The notes: generated by a model not told the origin, from the sequence alone. A stretch of DNA of 54,733 bases from an uncultured Lachnospira sp. (GCA_946186125.1 CAMHLZ010000024.1:1-54733), one strand, 5' to 3'; positions 44,075 through 54,173 are shown, counted from the stretch's first letter. Translations and numbers: made by a program.

Positions 44075-47000
44075 TTAATTCTTCTGACCTGTCATTGCAT
44101 AAAAAGCTTCAATCTGAGCCTGCTCACTGCTAAGACCCTTTTCTTCCATTTGAACAATAGTCATAAGCATCTTATTATAATCGTGTGGTATTACTTTTTT
44201 AAACTTCGGAAGGTATTCGCCAAAATGCTCTAATATCTCTCTACCCTTTACAGAATTTGTACACTTTACATGCTCTGATATAAGTTCTTTAAGCTCCATA
44301 ACATCATATTTTGATGTTATCTCACTTGATGAAACCATAGATTTGTTAAGTTTCCTATACAAATCACTATTTTCATCCAAAACATATGCGATACCGCCAC
44401 TCATACCTGCCGCAAAATTCTTACCGACGCTTCCGAGAATCACCGCACGACCGCCTGTCATATACTCACATCCGTGGTCTCCTACACCTTCAACTACCGC
44501 AATTGCTCCTGAATTACGAACGCAGAATCTTTCTCCTGCCACTCCATTTATAAATGCTTTTCCGCTTGTTGCTCCATACAATGCAACATTTCCAATAATT
44601 ATATTTTCATCTGCACTATACTTTGCATCCTTAGGAGGATAAACGATCAATTTACCGCCCGATAATCCTTTTCCAAAATAATCATTACTGTCACCTGACA
44701 ATTCTAAAGTAAGTCCCTTTGGAATAAATGCACCAAAGCTCTGTCCGCCTGCTCCCGTACATTTTACTGTAAATGTATCCTCTTCAAGACTCTCTCCATA
44801 TTTTTTAGTTATCTCAGAACCAAAAATTGTTCCAAAAGATCTGTCTGTATTTGTAACACTTAATGAAATCGTCTTTTTCTCATTCTGATTTAATGCCGGA
44901 CCTAATTTTTTCAAAAGAACTTTCTCATCAAGAGTCTTCTCAAGTGCAAAATCATAAACATTTTTATGATAGTAATCCATTTTTTCCGTATTTGCAAACT
45001 CATTATTTAAAATCTTTGATAAGTCAACAGAAGTATTATCCTTTGCAACAAGTAAATCACTTCGTCCAACAAGCTCATCTACAGTTTTGATGCCAAGTTT
45101 TGCCATATATTCCCGCAATTCCTGAGCAATAAATTTCATAAAGTTGACTACATATTCCGGTTTTCCCTTAAAACGTTTTCTAAGCTCCGGATTCTGAGTC
45201 GCAACTCCGACCGGACATGTATCCAAATTGCAGACCCTCATCATAACACATCCCATTGTTACAAGTGGTGCAGTAGCAAAGCCAAACTCTTCTGCTCCAA
45301 GCATTGCAGCTATCGCTACATCTCTTCCGCTCATAAGTTTTCCATCTGTTTCAATAATAACTTTGTTTCTCAAACCGTTCATAATCAAAGTCTGCTGAAC
45401 CTCAGCAAGGCCAAGCTCCCAAGGAAGTCCGGCATTATGAATAGAATTTCTAGGAGCTGCTCCAGTACCTCCGTCATATCCTGATACCAGAATAACCTGT
45501 GCGCCTGCTTTTGCAACACCTGCCGCTACAGTTCCCACACCTGCTTCTGAAACAAGTTTTACTGATATTCTTGCATCTCTGTTAGCATTTTTACAATCGT
45601 AAATAAGCTGTGCCAAATCCTCGATAGAATAAATATCATGATGCGGCGGTGGTGAAATAAGACTTACACCCGGCGTAGAATGTCTGGTCTTTGCAATCCA
45701 TGGATAAACCTTCTTTCCAGGCAAATGTCCGCCTTCTCCCGGTTTAGCTCCCTGTGCCATCTTAATCTGAATTTCTTTTGCACTCATAAGGTATTTTGAA
45801 GTAACACCAAAACGTCCTGATGCCACCTGTTTAATAGCTGAACAACGATTATAACCGTCTTTTTGAGGCATGAGTCTGTCATCACTTTCTCCACCTTCAC
45901 CACTGTTTGATTTTCCGTGAATCATATTCATTGCAATCGCCATTGTCTCATGAGCTTCTTTTGAAATTGAACCATATGACATGGCTCCGGTTTTAAACCT
46001 CTTTACTATTTCATCTACACTTTCAACCTCATCAATAGGAATCGGCTTATCAGCAAATTTAAAATCCATAAGACCTCTTAAATTCACTGCATCCATTTCT
46101 TCATTGATAAGATGAGTATACTGTTTAAATAATTCATAATTTCCTGTCCGTGTTGCAGCCTGAAGCGCATGTATTGTCTTAGGATTATATAAATGCTCTT
46201 CTTTTCCACTTCTGAATTTATGGCTTCCCCTGCTGTCAAGTGTTTCATCAACACATAAACCTAATGTATCAAATGCATTTGAATGGAGTTCATTTACCCT
46301 GTTCTCTATATCCTTTAACGAAATACCACCAACTCTGCTTACCGTATTAGTAAAATATGTATCTATTACTTCCGAGCTTATGCCAATTGCCTCAAAAATC
46401 TGTGAACCCTGGTATGACTGGATAGTTGAAATACCCATCTTTGAAGCAATCTTTACAATTCCTTCTATTACTGCCTTATTATAATCTTCTACAGCTGCAT
46501 AATAATCCTTATCGAGCATATTTAAGTCTATCAGTTCTTTAATCGTCTCCTGTGCAAGATACGGGTTAATCGCACATGCACCGTATCCTAAAAGAGTAGC
46601 AAAATGATGAACCTCTCTAGGCTCTCCGCTTTCAAGAATAAGTGCCAGACTTGTTCTCTTTTTTGTTACAACAAGATGCTGATGAAGTGCCGATACCGCC
46701 AAAAGCGAAGGTATTGCAACATGATTTTCATCCACGCCTCTATCTGAAAGTATGAGAATATTTGCTCCATCTTTATGTGCTCTGTCAGCTTCAAGGAACA
46801 GATGATCTATAGCTTTCTTTAAAGATGTATTTTTGTAATATGTCGTTGGAATTACCGCTACCTTAAATCCCGGCACATCCATGTTTTTAATCTTTAAAAT
46901 ATCAAGGCTTGTAAGAATAGGATTTCTTACTTTCAATACCTGACAATTCTCCGGTTTCTCTTCTAATATATTTCCATCTTCACCAATATATACGGTAGTA

Positions 47001-48616
47001 GAAGTTACTACTTCCTCACGAATGGCATCAATCGGTGGATTTGTAACCTGCGCAAATAATTGCTTAAAATAATTAAATAACGGCTCTGACTGCTTTGACA
47101 ATACCGATAGTGGTTTATCTGTTCCCATCGCTGCAATCGGCTCTGCTCCATTTTTAGCCATCGGTAAAATAGAGGTCATAATATCCTCATATGTATATCC
47201 GAATGTTTTCTGAATCTTTCTTCTCTCATTAAGCGTATATTCATCCACCTTTTTATTTGGAATTTTAAGATTCTTTAATTCCACAAGATATCTGTCAAGC
47301 CATTCTCCATATGGTTTTTTATTAGCATATTTTTCCTTTATCTCATCATCAGATATCAACTTTCCTTTTACAGTATCAACCAGAAGCATCTTTCCTGGTC
47401 TTAACCTCTCTTTGACAACTATTTTTGAGGCATCAACTTCCAAAACACCAACCTCTGATGAAAGTACCAGATTATTATCATCTGTTATATAGTAACGTGA
47501 AGGTCTCAGTCCGTTTCTGTCAAGTACTGCACCCATGATATCACCGTCTGTAAACAATATAGATGCCGGTCCATCCCATGGCTCCATCATTGTTGCGTAA
47601 TATTGATAAAAATCTCTCTTTGCCTGACTGATTGTCGGATTATTATCCCACGGTTCAGGAATCGTAATCATTACCGCAAGTGGCAGTTCCATTCCACTCA
47701 TAACTAAAAATTCAAGAGTATTATCCAACATAGCTGAATCTGAACCAGCTGAATTTACTACAGGCATTACCTTATGCATCTGACCTGACAGATACTCTGA
47801 TTCCATGGTTTCTTCTCTCGCAAGCATATTATCAGCATTTCCACGTATAGTATTTATTTCTCCATTATGAACAATCATTCTGTACGGATGTGCTCTCATC
47901 CAGCTAGGCTGGGTATTTGTACTGAATCTTGAGTGTACAAGCGCAATCGCTGACTCATATTCAGGGTTCTGTAAATCATCAAAGAACAATCTAAGCTGTC
48001 CTACTAAAAACATTCCTTTATAAACAATGGTTCTGCTTGAAAGTGATAACACATATGCCGTTTCATTACTCTGCTCAAATACTCTTCTGATAACATATAG
48101 CATACGGTCAAAAGCAAGACCTTTTTCAACATTTTCAGGTTTTTTTACAAATGCCTGCATTATACATGGCATGCACTCCACAGCCTTTGTGCCGAGAACT
48201 TTAGGATTTATAGGAACTTCTCTCCATCCAAGAAATTCAGCTCCCTCTTTTTCTACAATTATCTCAAACATTTTTTTAGCTTCATTTCTCTTAAGCTCAT
48301 CCTGTGGGAAAAAGAACATTCCCACTCCGTATTCTCTCTCTGAACCTAAAAAGATGCCGAGAGGTTTGACTGCATTACGGAAGAATCTATGAGAAATCTG
48401 TAACATGATTCCTACTCCGTCACCAGTCTTACCTTCGGCATCTTTGCCCGCTCTATGTTCTAAGTTTTCAACAATCTTTAGTGCATTCTCCACTGTACTA
48501 TGGCTCTTAACACCTTTTATATTAACAACTGCACCAATTCCACAATTATCATGCTCAAAAGCCGGATCATATAATCCTTTGCTCCCTGCAGCTTTTAGAA
48601 AATCCATCTGATTCAT
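44075..48616 (-). CDS. gltB: Glutamate synthase large subunit
   Basis: A 1513-residue enzyme, glutamine + 2-oxoglutarate to two glutamates. The class-II glutaminase domain begins with catalytic Cys in HDNCGIGAVVN (near 25, exposed after propeptide removal). Then come a central domain, the FMN-binding domain with the 3Fe-4S motif CNLDTCPVGVATQ (near 1150), and the GXGXG beta-helix domain at the C-terminus. ATG 48616 is preferred (AAGGA upstream). An upstream TTG lies inside the ribosome site. Promoter at 48664-48692. Normal length. Confidence 0.96.
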   Translation of the reverse strand: MNQMDFLKAAGSKGLYDPAFEHDNCGIGAVVNIKGVKSHSTVENALKIVENLEHRAGKDAEGKTGDGVGIMLQISHRFFRNAVKPLGIFLGSEREYGVGMFFFPQDELKRNEAKKMFEIIVEKEGAEFLGWREVPINPKVLGTKAVECMPCIMQAFVKKPENVEKGLAFDRMLYVIRRVFEQSNETAYVLSLSSRTIVYKGMFLVGQLRLFFDDLQNPEYESAIALVHSRFSTNTQPSWMRAHPYRMIVHNGEINTIRGNADNMLAREETMESEYLSGQMHKVMPVVNSAGSDSAMLDNTLEFLVMSGMELPLAVMITIPEPWDNNPTISQAKRDFYQYYATMMEPWDGPASILFTDGDIMGAVLDRNGLRPSRYYITDDNNLVLSSEVGVLEVDASKIVVKERLRPGKMLLVDTVKGKLISDDEIKEKYANKKPYGEWLDRYLVELKNLKIPNKKVDEYTLNERRKIQKTFGYTYEDIMTSILPMAKNGAEPIAAMGTDKPLSVLSKQSEPLFNYFKQLFAQVTNPPIDAIREEVVTSTTVYIGEDGNILEEKPENCQVLKVRNPILTSLDILKIKNMDVPGFKVAVIPTTYYKNTSLKKAIDHLFLEADRAHKDGANILILSDRGVDENHVAIPSLLAVSALHQHLVVTKKRTSLALILESGEPREVHHFATLLGYGACAINPYLAQETIKELIDLNMLDKDYYAAVEDYNKAVIEGIVKIASKMGISTIQSYQGSQIFEAIGISSEVIDTYFTNTVSRVGGISLKDIENRVNELHSNAFDTLGLCVDETLDSRGSHKFRSGKEEHLYNPKTIHALQAATRTGNYELFKQYTHLINEEMDAVNLRGLMDFKFADKPIPIDEVESVDEIVKRFKTGAMSYGSISKEAHETMAIAMNMIHGKSNSGEGGESDDRLMPQKDGYNRCSAIKQVASGRFGVTSKYLMSAKEIQIKMAQGAKPGEGGHLPGKKVYPWIAKTRHSTPGVSLISPPPHHDIYSIEDLAQLIYDCKNANRDARISVKLVSEAGVGTVAAGVAKAGAQVILVSGYDGGTGAAPRNSIHNAGLPWELGLAEVQQTLIMNGLRNKVIIETDGKLMSGRDVAIAAMLGAEEFGFATAPLVTMGCVMMRVCNLDTCPVGVATQNPELRKRFKGKPEYVVNFMKFIAQELREYMAKLGIKTVDELVGRSDLLVAKDNTSVDLSKILNNEFANTEKMDYYHKNVYDFALEKTLDEKVLLKKLGPALNQNEKKTISLSVTNTDRSFGTIFGSEITKKYGESLEEDTFTVKCTGAGGQSFGAFIPKGLTLELSGDSNDYFGKGLSGGKLIVYPPKDAKYSADENIIIGNVALYGATSGKAFINGVAGERFCVRNSGAIAVVEGVGDHGCEYMTGGRAVILGSVGKNFAAGMSGGIAYVLDENSDLYRKLNKSMVSSSEITSKYDVMELKELISEHVKCTNSVKGREILEHFGEYLPKFKKVIPHDYNKMLMTIVQMEEKGLSSEQAQIEAFYAMTGQKN

Positions 48617-48663
48617 GTGCTTTCCTTCTTTCAATTAATTTAATTTTTCCTCATCACCTCTTT

Positions 48664-48692
48664 ACTATACTATATAAATTTATTTTTGTAAA
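48664..48692 (-). promoter_or_regulatory. gltBD promoter
   Basis: Minus strand TTTACA (48687-48692), 17 bases and TATAGT (48664-48669). The 5' leader is about 40 bases. Confidence 0.6.
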
Positions 48693-48724
48693 TACTTAAT
48701 TTAATTAAGTTTTTTTTTTTTTAA

Positions 48725-48757
48725 AAAAGCATTGAATCACACAAATTCAATGCTTTT
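48725..48757 (-). terminator. rpoD terminator
   Basis: AAAAGCATTGAAT/ATTCAATGCTTTT, 13-bp stem. On the minus strand TTTTTTAAAA follows. It separates rpoD from gltB. Confidence 0.88.
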
Positions 48758-48766
48758 AACCTCTCC

Positions 48767-49906
48767 CTACATAAGGAAATCCTTTATCTTCTTACTTCGA
48801 ACCGGATTACGAAGTTTTCTTAAGGCTTTTGCTTCTATCTGACGAATCCGCTCTCTTGTCACGTTAAACTCTCTGCCCACTTCTTCCAACGTTCTCGGAT
48901 GTCCGTCTTCAAGACCGAATCTCAATACAATAACCTGTCTTTCTCTATCTTTCAAATCCTGCAACAATAAATCTATATGTTCCCTAAGCATGACTGATTC
49001 AACATTCGCTTCCGGCGTCACAGTGTTATTATCTGCAACAAAATCTCCAAGGTTAGAATCATCTTCTTCACCAATAGGTGTCTCTAATGATGCCGGCTCC
49101 CTTGCTATCTGCATTATCTCCAACACCTTATTCTCAGTCATATCAAGAGCTTCTGCCAATTCTGAAGGTGATGGCTCATATCCTAGCTCAAGTGTAAGCT
49201 TTCTCTGCATCTTAGACATTCTATTAATAGTCTCAACCATGTGAACCGGAACTCTGATAGTCCTTGCCTGGTCAGCCAGTGCCCTGGTAACAGACTGTCT
49301 GATCCACCAGGTTGCATAAGTACTCAGCTTATAACCTTTTTCATAGTTAAACTTCTCAACACCTTTTATCAACCCAAGATTACCTTCCTGCACCAAATCC
49401 AGAAAACTCATACCTCTTCCGGTATATCTCTTAGCTATACTGACTACGAGTCGAAGATTGGCTTCTATCAGCCTGTCCTTTGCAACTACATCTCCCTCAG
49501 CCTTTCTCTTAGCAAGCCTGAGCTCCTCATCTGCCGTAAGCAATGGTACAGTACCTATCTCCTTTAAATACATTCTGACAGGATCTTCAGTACCTATTCC
49601 TTCCAACAAATTAATTGCATCTAAATCAACCTTTTCTTCATCCTCTTCTTCAAGTTCTTCATCTGTAGGCTGAATATCATCATCATCAAGCATCAAATCT
49701 TCACCTAAAGGTATCTGATCCATACTAACCCTGGCCACGTCTATCTTATTATCTTCCAGATATTGATACACATGATCCATCTGCTCTGCATTTAATTCGA
49801 GCCCCTCAAAATAATCATTAATCTCTCTAATTGATAAAACATCTTTTTTACTTCTACCTAATTCAACTAATTCTTGTAATTTTTTTGTAAACTCAGCTGC
49901 GTCCAC
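48767..49906 (-). CDS. rpoD: RNA polymerase primary sigma factor (sigma A)
   Basis: A 379-residue sigma-70 of group 1. A short acidic region 1.1 ([14 protein letters not shown]) precedes 1.2 ([14 protein letters not shown]). Region 2 has [27 protein letters not shown] and YATWWIRQ, broken here for length, and 4.2 has [19 protein letters not shown]. The start is GTG 49906, with AAGGA about 10 bases upstream. dnaG, its usual upstream partner, is not adjacent. The downstream gene is gltB, behind a terminator. Confidence 0.96.
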   Translation of the reverse strand: MDAAEFTKKLQELVELGRSKKDVLSIREINDYFEGLELNAEQMDHVYQYLEDNKIDVARVSMDQIPLGEDLMLDDDDIQPTDEELEEEDEEKVDLDAINLLEGIGTEDPVRMYLKEIGTVPLLTADEELRLAKRKAEGDVVAKDRLIEANLRLVVSIAKRYTGRGMSFLDLVQEGNLGLIKGVEKFNYEKGYKLSTYATWWIRQSVTRALADQARTIRVPVHMVETINRMSKMQRKLTLELGYEPSPSELAEALDMTENKVLEIMQIAREPASLETPIGEEDDSNLGDFVADNNTVTPEANVESVMLREHIDLLLQDLKDRERQVIVLRFGLEDGHPRTLEEVGREFNVTRERIRQIEAKALRKLRNPVRSKKIKDFLM

Positions 49907-49996
49907 TAATCTCGGTCCTTTCCAGAATCATATTCTAATTATATTTTTTCCGGAGCAACACCACAAATATTTTAAAGTAATCATTATATTGCTAAA

Positions 49997-50893
49997 TTAC
50001 ACGATATCTCTTCCTGTCATTATCCTTACTGCCTGATGATAATTTCGTATAACTATCTTCTTTGGTGCTCCACCATATTCGCCATCAAGTACCCATGGAA
50101 TCTTTTCATCTGTCGTAATCTCAACTCGGGAAGTTTTATAAGATTCAACACTTTCACACTTTACATCCATTCCTATTAAAGACGCGATAATAACCTGTAG
50201 TTCTATTGGATTCTTAGGCGCTCTTATAAGTGTCACTTCAAACTTTCCATCATCTAATATTACATCCTTGCCGGTAATTCCCTTAAATCCACCTACCGAT
50301 ATCGAGTTAGTAATCATTCCATACATATAATCTCCCTCGATTAGCTTGTCTCCTAAATCAAGCTTAAGGTGATACGTTCTTAAAGATGACAATCCCTTTA
50401 CCGCTTCAATTATATATGCCGGATGCCCCAGCACATTCTTCATCTCCTGCGGTGTCATATATGATACATCCGTAAATGCTCCAAAAGCCGCTATATATAC
50501 AAACTTTTTCTTATTAAATCCGCCTATATCTACATCAAGCGGCGTTCCCTGCATTGCAATATCCGCTGCTTCAAGCATATCCTTTGGTAACATAATACTA
50601 CTTGCAAAATCGTTAGTAGAACCGGATGGGATATATCCAATCGTCGGACGCTCATCCAACTCCATAATCCCCGAAACAATCTCATTCAATGTTCCGTCTC
50701 CGCCACTACATACAATCATATCGAAATCCTCAGCCCATCTAAACGCTTTATCTTTTGCATCTGACGATTTCTGAGTTGCATATGTCTCCACCCTATATCC
50801 GGATTTAATAAACTTATCAACAATATCTGATAGCTTATCCTTTATCATGCCTTTTCCCGATAACGGGTTATAAATAAACAGTAATCTTTTCAT
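49997..50893 (-). CDS. Diacylglycerol/lipid kinase family protein
   Basis: A 298-residue DAGK-catalytic-family protein: LLFIYNPLSGKG, MIVCSGGDGTLNEIVSG (ATP site) and TIGYIPSGSTNDFA. This is the YegS/DgkB/BmrU type. It probably phosphorylates diacylglycerol or a related lipid. I chose ATG 50893. The residues upstream in frame (GMESK) are translated ribosome-site sequence of the loose element copy at 50894-50960, and the 55-residue extension is AT-rich. Confidence 0.85.
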   Translation of the reverse strand: MKRLLFIYNPLSGKGMIKDKLSDIVDKFIKSGYRVETYATQKSSDAKDKAFRWAEDFDMIVCSGGDGTLNEIVSGIMELDERPTIGYIPSGSTNDFASSIMLPKDMLEAADIAMQGTPLDVDIGGFNKKKFVYIAAFGAFTDVSYMTPQEMKNVLGHPAYIIEAVKGLSSLRTYHLKLDLGDKLIEGDYMYGMITNSISVGGFKGITGKDVILDDGKFEVTLIRAPKNPIELQVIIASLIGMDVKCESVESYKTSRVEITTDEKIPWVLDGEYGGAPKKIVIRNYHQAVRIMTGRDIV

Positions 50894-51062
50894 CTTACTC
50901 TCCATTCCGGCAGTTATTAGCACTACCTGTGACATACTCCATTTTATGATAACATGCCAAATTAGTTTTTTCAAGTATAAATATAAAAACTTCGTTATAC
51001 TATTATAAATCCTATCATAAAATATAAGCTGTTTCAATGAAAATACAATTTTTCCCAAAACA

Positions 51063-51091
51063 AAGAAAACACGCCTAACGCGTGTTTTCTT
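51063..51091 (-). terminator. Terminator after the X25-like surface protein gene
   Basis: AAGAAAACACGC/GCGTGTTTTCTT, 12-bp stem with a 5-base loop. On the minus strand the tail is TTTGTTTT. Confidence 0.8.
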
Positions 51092-51114
51092 AAAAAATCA
51101 ACTAATACTTATAA

Positions 51115-51993
51115 TTAGTTTTTCTTCTTATTCATAACGATTGCAACTGCAGCGATAAGAACTACAACTACGATTACTACAACTACGATTACACCTGTGT
51201 TTGAAGACTCTTCTTCTTCAGCTGCCTTTGTTGTTGTAGTTGAAGATGCTGTTGTTGTATCCTCTTTTGTATCCTCAGCGATTGTTGTTGTATCTTCTCC
51301 ATCTTCAGATGATGCTCCAGATAATGTAACACCAACCTTCTCTGCTAATGCAGCATTGATAGCTTCAACATCCTGGCAGTCTGAGTTCTGGATGTTTGTT
51401 GTTGGGTTAACTGATGCTTCAATAGCTGACTTTGTAGCTGCTGTGAAATCCCATGGATCTTCATCTCTTGATTTCCATCTAACTACGTAATCAATTCCAT
51501 TGTTATCTTCATCTGCGATAACTACAGCACCTGTTGTAGAATCAAGGTAAACTGTAACTTTTCCTGTTGTATCAGCTGGTAACTTGAACTGTGTCTGGTT
51601 ATCACCCCATGCTGCTGAAGGATTACCTAAACAACACTGATATGTCCATGCAAAATCATCTGCATCTTTTAAAATCTTGAACTCATATCCAACCGGAATC
51701 TCAGCATCATCATTCTTTGTATCGCCTTCACCATCATCAGCTGCAGCAATATCAAATGATACAGAATATACGTCAGGATTATCAGATAACTCTGTCATAA
51801 GACCCATCTCTCCAGGTGCACCCGGTTCTGTACTGTCAGTGGTTGCTGCCGGCTCCCATGACTCTCCAACTAATCCTTCTGCTCCAACTACTTTGTAAGT
51901 AGATCCGTCTCCAGCGTATGCAAGACATCCCATTGCAACTGTCATAGCTGCTGTCATAGCTACTACTGCTACTTTTTTCATAACCTTTCTCAT
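51115..51993 (-). CDS. Membrane-anchored surface protein with X25-like module
   Basis: A 292-residue protein: signal peptide (cut near AYA-GDG), then a domain (about 30-165) with YKVVGAEGLVGESWEP, VGYEFKILKD, WTYQCCLGN and VTVYLDSTTGAVVIAD. This is the strand order and Trp pattern of X25/SusE-like starch-binding modules found in pullulanases. A 40-residue Thr/Ser/Glu linker follows, then a C-terminal helix (about 265-287) with KKKN tail. No LPXTG motif, so it is anchored by the membrane helix. It is adjacent to a second similarly built protein. Starch binding is inferred. Confidence 0.7.
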   Translation of the reverse strand: MRKVMKKVAVVAMTAAMTVAMGCLAYAGDGSTYKVVGAEGLVGESWEPAATTDSTEPGAPGEMGLMTELSDNPDVYSVSFDIAAADDGEGDTKNDDAEIPVGYEFKILKDADDFAWTYQCCLGNPSAAWGDNQTQFKLPADTTGKVTVYLDSTTGAVVIADEDNNGIDYVVRWKSRDEDPWDFTAATKSAIEASVNPTTNIQNSDCQDVEAINAALAEKVGVTLSGASSEDGEDTTTIAEDTKEDTTTASSTTTTKAAEEEESSNTGVIVVVVIVVVVLIAAVAIVMNKKKN

Positions 51994-52050
51994 TTCGAAA
52001 AACGTCTCCTTTCAAATTTAACAATAATTACTGTTTTCACAGCTATTGAT

Positions 52051-52079
52051 ATTATATATCTATATTCAATTTTTTGCAA
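52051..52079 (-). promoter_or_regulatory. Promoter of the X25-like protein gene
   Basis: Minus strand TTGCAA (52074-52079), 17 bases and perfect TATAAT (52051-52056). The same -35 sequence and spacing occur at the neighbouring promoter 52950-52978. Confidence 0.75.
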
Positions 52080-52099
52080 TATTTTTTTTGCACAATGCA

Positions 52100-52133
52100 C
52101 AAAACAGATGCCTCTTTCGAAGCATCTGTTTTG
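52100..52133 (-). terminator. Hairpin after the CBM26-like protein gene
   Basis: CAAAACAGATGC/GCATCTGTTTTG, 12-bp stem, without a strong T tract on the minus strand. It is a probable terminator or 3' end hairpin. Confidence 0.6.
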
Positions 52134-52153
52134 CAATATGTTGCTTTATTATA

Positions 52154-52885
52154 TTATTCGTTTACTTTCTTCTTAGAAGCTACAACTACTGCTGCTGCTG
52201 CAAGACCTGTAAATGCTAATGCATATGCACCTGCATCTCCTGTCTTAGGAGCTGCTGTTGTAGAACTAACTGCTGCTGTAGTAGCTGTTGTAGAAGTACC
52301 AGCTGCTGCTGTAGTAGCTGTCTCTGTAGCTGTCTTTACATAGCTTGCCGGAGCTGCACTTAAAAGCTTAGTACCAGGTGCTGATGTATTACCATCAAAA
52401 TCACACCAATAGTCTGTTCCTGTGAACTCTGTCTTTATAATCATCTGGTTAGGTGTCTGCTGTTTCTTTGTACTATCCATTACCAAACCTGAAGCCTGAA
52501 GATACTGGTTATCCGTTTCATCGCCACCTGAAGTTGTATCAGCTGTAGTATCAGCTACATAGTTATTAAAAATAACAACTGCTCCATTTGAAGTATCATC
52601 AAAATGAGCTGTTATCGAATACCAACCATTATAGTCAGCTTCCGGATCCATCTTAGCTCCTGGCCAAATCGCACGTTCCTTTTCAGTATTATAAGCTGCA
52701 CATTTCTCTTTTGGTGTCACGTTTGTATTAAATGCGATACCCTCATAAATCCAAGCACCTACTGTATCCCAATTTGAAGCATTCTTAAAATGGAATGTTA
52801 CATCTGCACCAAATGATACTACTGTCATCGCCATTGTCATTGCTGCTGTTAATCCAACTGCAGCTAATTTCTTTAAATTTCTCAT
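52154..52885 (-). CDS. Cell-wall-anchored protein with CBM26-type starch-binding module
   Basis: A 243-residue protein: signal peptide (cut near FGA-DVT), then a CBM26-like domain (about 27-165) with VTFHFKNASNWDTVGAW, IWPGAKM, NGWYSITAHF and VVIFNN, as in bacterial starch-binding modules. An Ala/Thr-rich linker follows. The C-terminus is APKTGD, a hydrophobic helix and KKK, a sortase-type signal close to LPXTG. Sorting to the wall is therefore likely. A hairpin (52914-52919 with 52935-52940) is in the leader. No catalytic domain. Confidence 0.75.
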   Translation of the reverse strand: MRNLKKLAAVGLTAAMTMAMTVVSFGADVTFHFKNASNWDTVGAWIYEGIAFNTNVTPKEKCAAYNTEKERAIWPGAKMDPEADYNGWYSITAHFDDTSNGAVVIFNNYVADTTADTTSGGDETDNQYLQASGLVMDSTKKQQTPNQMIIKTEFTGTDYWCDFDGNTSAPGTKLLSAAPASYVKTATETATTAAAGTSTTATTAAVSSTTAAPKTGDAGAYALAFTGLAAAAVVVASKKKVNE

Positions 52886-52949
52886 CCTATATCTTCTCCT
52901 TTTTTATATACTTATGTGGAAGACCACAATCCACCCACATCTTAGAACT

Positions 52950-52978
52950 ATTATAATTCATGTTTTTTTATTTTGCAA
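52950..52978 (-). promoter_or_regulatory. Promoter of the CBM26-like protein gene
   Basis: Minus strand TTGCAA (52973-52978), 17 bases and TATAAT (52950-52955). Confidence 0.75.
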
Positions 52979-53034
52979 CCGTTTTATTCGGTAAAATTTA
53001 ACAAAACGTTCGCATTTTTTTTGGTAATAAATGC

Positions 53035-53070
53035 AAAAGAGGTTAAGCAAAAACCTCTTAACCTCTTTTA
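53035..53070 (-). terminator. Terminator after the unknown secreted protein gene
   Basis: AAAAGAGGTTAAG/CTTAACCTCTTTT stem, 13 bp with a 9-base loop, just past the stop codon at 53076. T-rich on the minus side. Confidence 0.85.
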
Positions 53071-53075
53071 TACTA

Positions 53076-54173
53076 TTATTTGTAACTGTATATATATACA
53101 CAATTCTTATCTATCATTTTATGATAGTATTTTACAATTGACAATTTGCTACTTAAGGACAAATTCAAACCTGCCATTCCTACTGAAGCTATAACAGAAT
53201 CATCTTTCTTCAATTTTTTCTGCTGATGTGAATATTCAAATTGAAAGTTTATTTGACCATCTTTTGCTGTCCAATTATTTATATAGAAATCACTCATCAT
53301 CGTGACATTATGCTCTCTATATGCTTCACCTGGTACATCATCGCTTAAATTTACATATGTGTAAAATCCATATTCTCCTCGTATCGCCGGCTTTTTATCT
53401 ACACTTGTTTTATACTTGACCAATCTTCCTCCGGGCTGAATTGCATTTCGAGTGTATGTATAATATGCAGCTGGATTTTCTTTGTTATCAACATGTGTAT
53501 CTAAACCTTGAACGGATATTGACATATAATCTGTCAATGTATACTTAGGCTGTGACAGCCACGTAGCATCTGCCATAACCCACAACGCATGTGCTCTACC
53601 TTTATCCTTAGCTATAACAATGTCACATTTCAACATACCACTTGCAGATTTTACTGTTGTATTTACATTTTCATTAGCTCCATACACCGTTTCCTCTAAA
53701 CCCAGCATACCAAGTAATGATTTGTTATACTCTGTTTGTTCTTCTTCGTCCTGTTCATCATCTTCGAATTCTACATACTCACCATCATGTAACTCCGATT
53801 CCAGATTTTCTTCATATACTTTCTCATAGAACTCCTCGACTTCTTCATCGGATAGTTCCGATAATTCTCCATCCTCTCCTTCAGTGAAATACATTACCTC
53901 AACTGATACGTCATCACTTTCATTTATTTTTTCAATCGTATCATCATTCCACGAGTCTATCTGACTGTCAAGTATTCCTTTACTGTTAAGTTCTGCCTCT
54001 ACTTCTTCGTCTAACTCTGTAGTGTTGTCTGAAATCTCCTCCTGAATGAATGTATCATAATTCTCCATTACAACTTCTTCAGTCTCTGTGTTTGGCATTT
54101 CAGCATATATTGGATTTACGCTTAATGCCGATATTGTAGCTATCGCTACTAATGTCTTTAAAAATTTTCGCAT
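53076..54173 (-). CDS. Unknown secreted protein with acidic linker, under a G8-tract promoter
   Basis: A 365-residue protein I do not recognise. Seen: signal peptide (cut near YAE, residue 25), a strongly acidic Glu/Asp-rich stretch (about 30-150), then a neutral C-terminal domain (165-365) rich in Tyr and beta-prone sequence, with VNTTVKSASGMLKCDI and INFQFEYSHQQ. No membrane anchor, sortase motif or catalytic motif is seen. RBS GGGAG precedes the ATG. It is controlled by a promoter whose spacer contains eight G (54235-54262). Surface or secreted location is inferred from the signal peptide. Confidence 0.8.
   Translation of the reverse strand: MRKFLKTLVAIATISALSVNPIYAEMPNTETEEVVMENYDTFIQEEISDNTTELDEEVEAELNSKGILDSQIDSWNDDTIEKINESDDVSVEVMYFTEGEDGELSELSDEEVEEFYEKVYEENLESELHDGEYVEFEDDEQDEEEQTEYNKSLLGMLGLEETVYGANENVNTTVKSASGMLKCDIVIAKDKGRAHALWVMADATWLSQPKYTLTDYMSISVQGLDTHVDNKENPAAYYTYTRNAIQPGGRLVKYKTSVDKKPAIRGEYGFYTYVNLSDDVPGEAYREHNVTMMSDFYINNWTAKDGQINFQFEYSHQQKKLKKDDSVIASVGMAGLNLSLSSKLSIVKYYHKMIDKNCVYIYSYK

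Noticed and set aside
49458-49673. Ser-rich plus-strand frame
   Set aside because: Antisense of the acidic region 1.1 of rpoD. Low complexity only.
51197-51490. Plus-strand frame opposite the X25-like gene
   Set aside because: Val/Ser-rich shadow of a Thr/Glu linker. No start context.
51905-51993. Lipoprotein signal (GCLAYAG) in the X25-like protein
   Set aside because: The Cys is not in a proper L-x-x-C lipobox, and a normal AYA cleavage site follows directly.
52100-52133. Inverted repeats of an insertion sequence
   Set aside because: A single 12-bp hairpin after a gene end, no transposase and no flanking target duplication.
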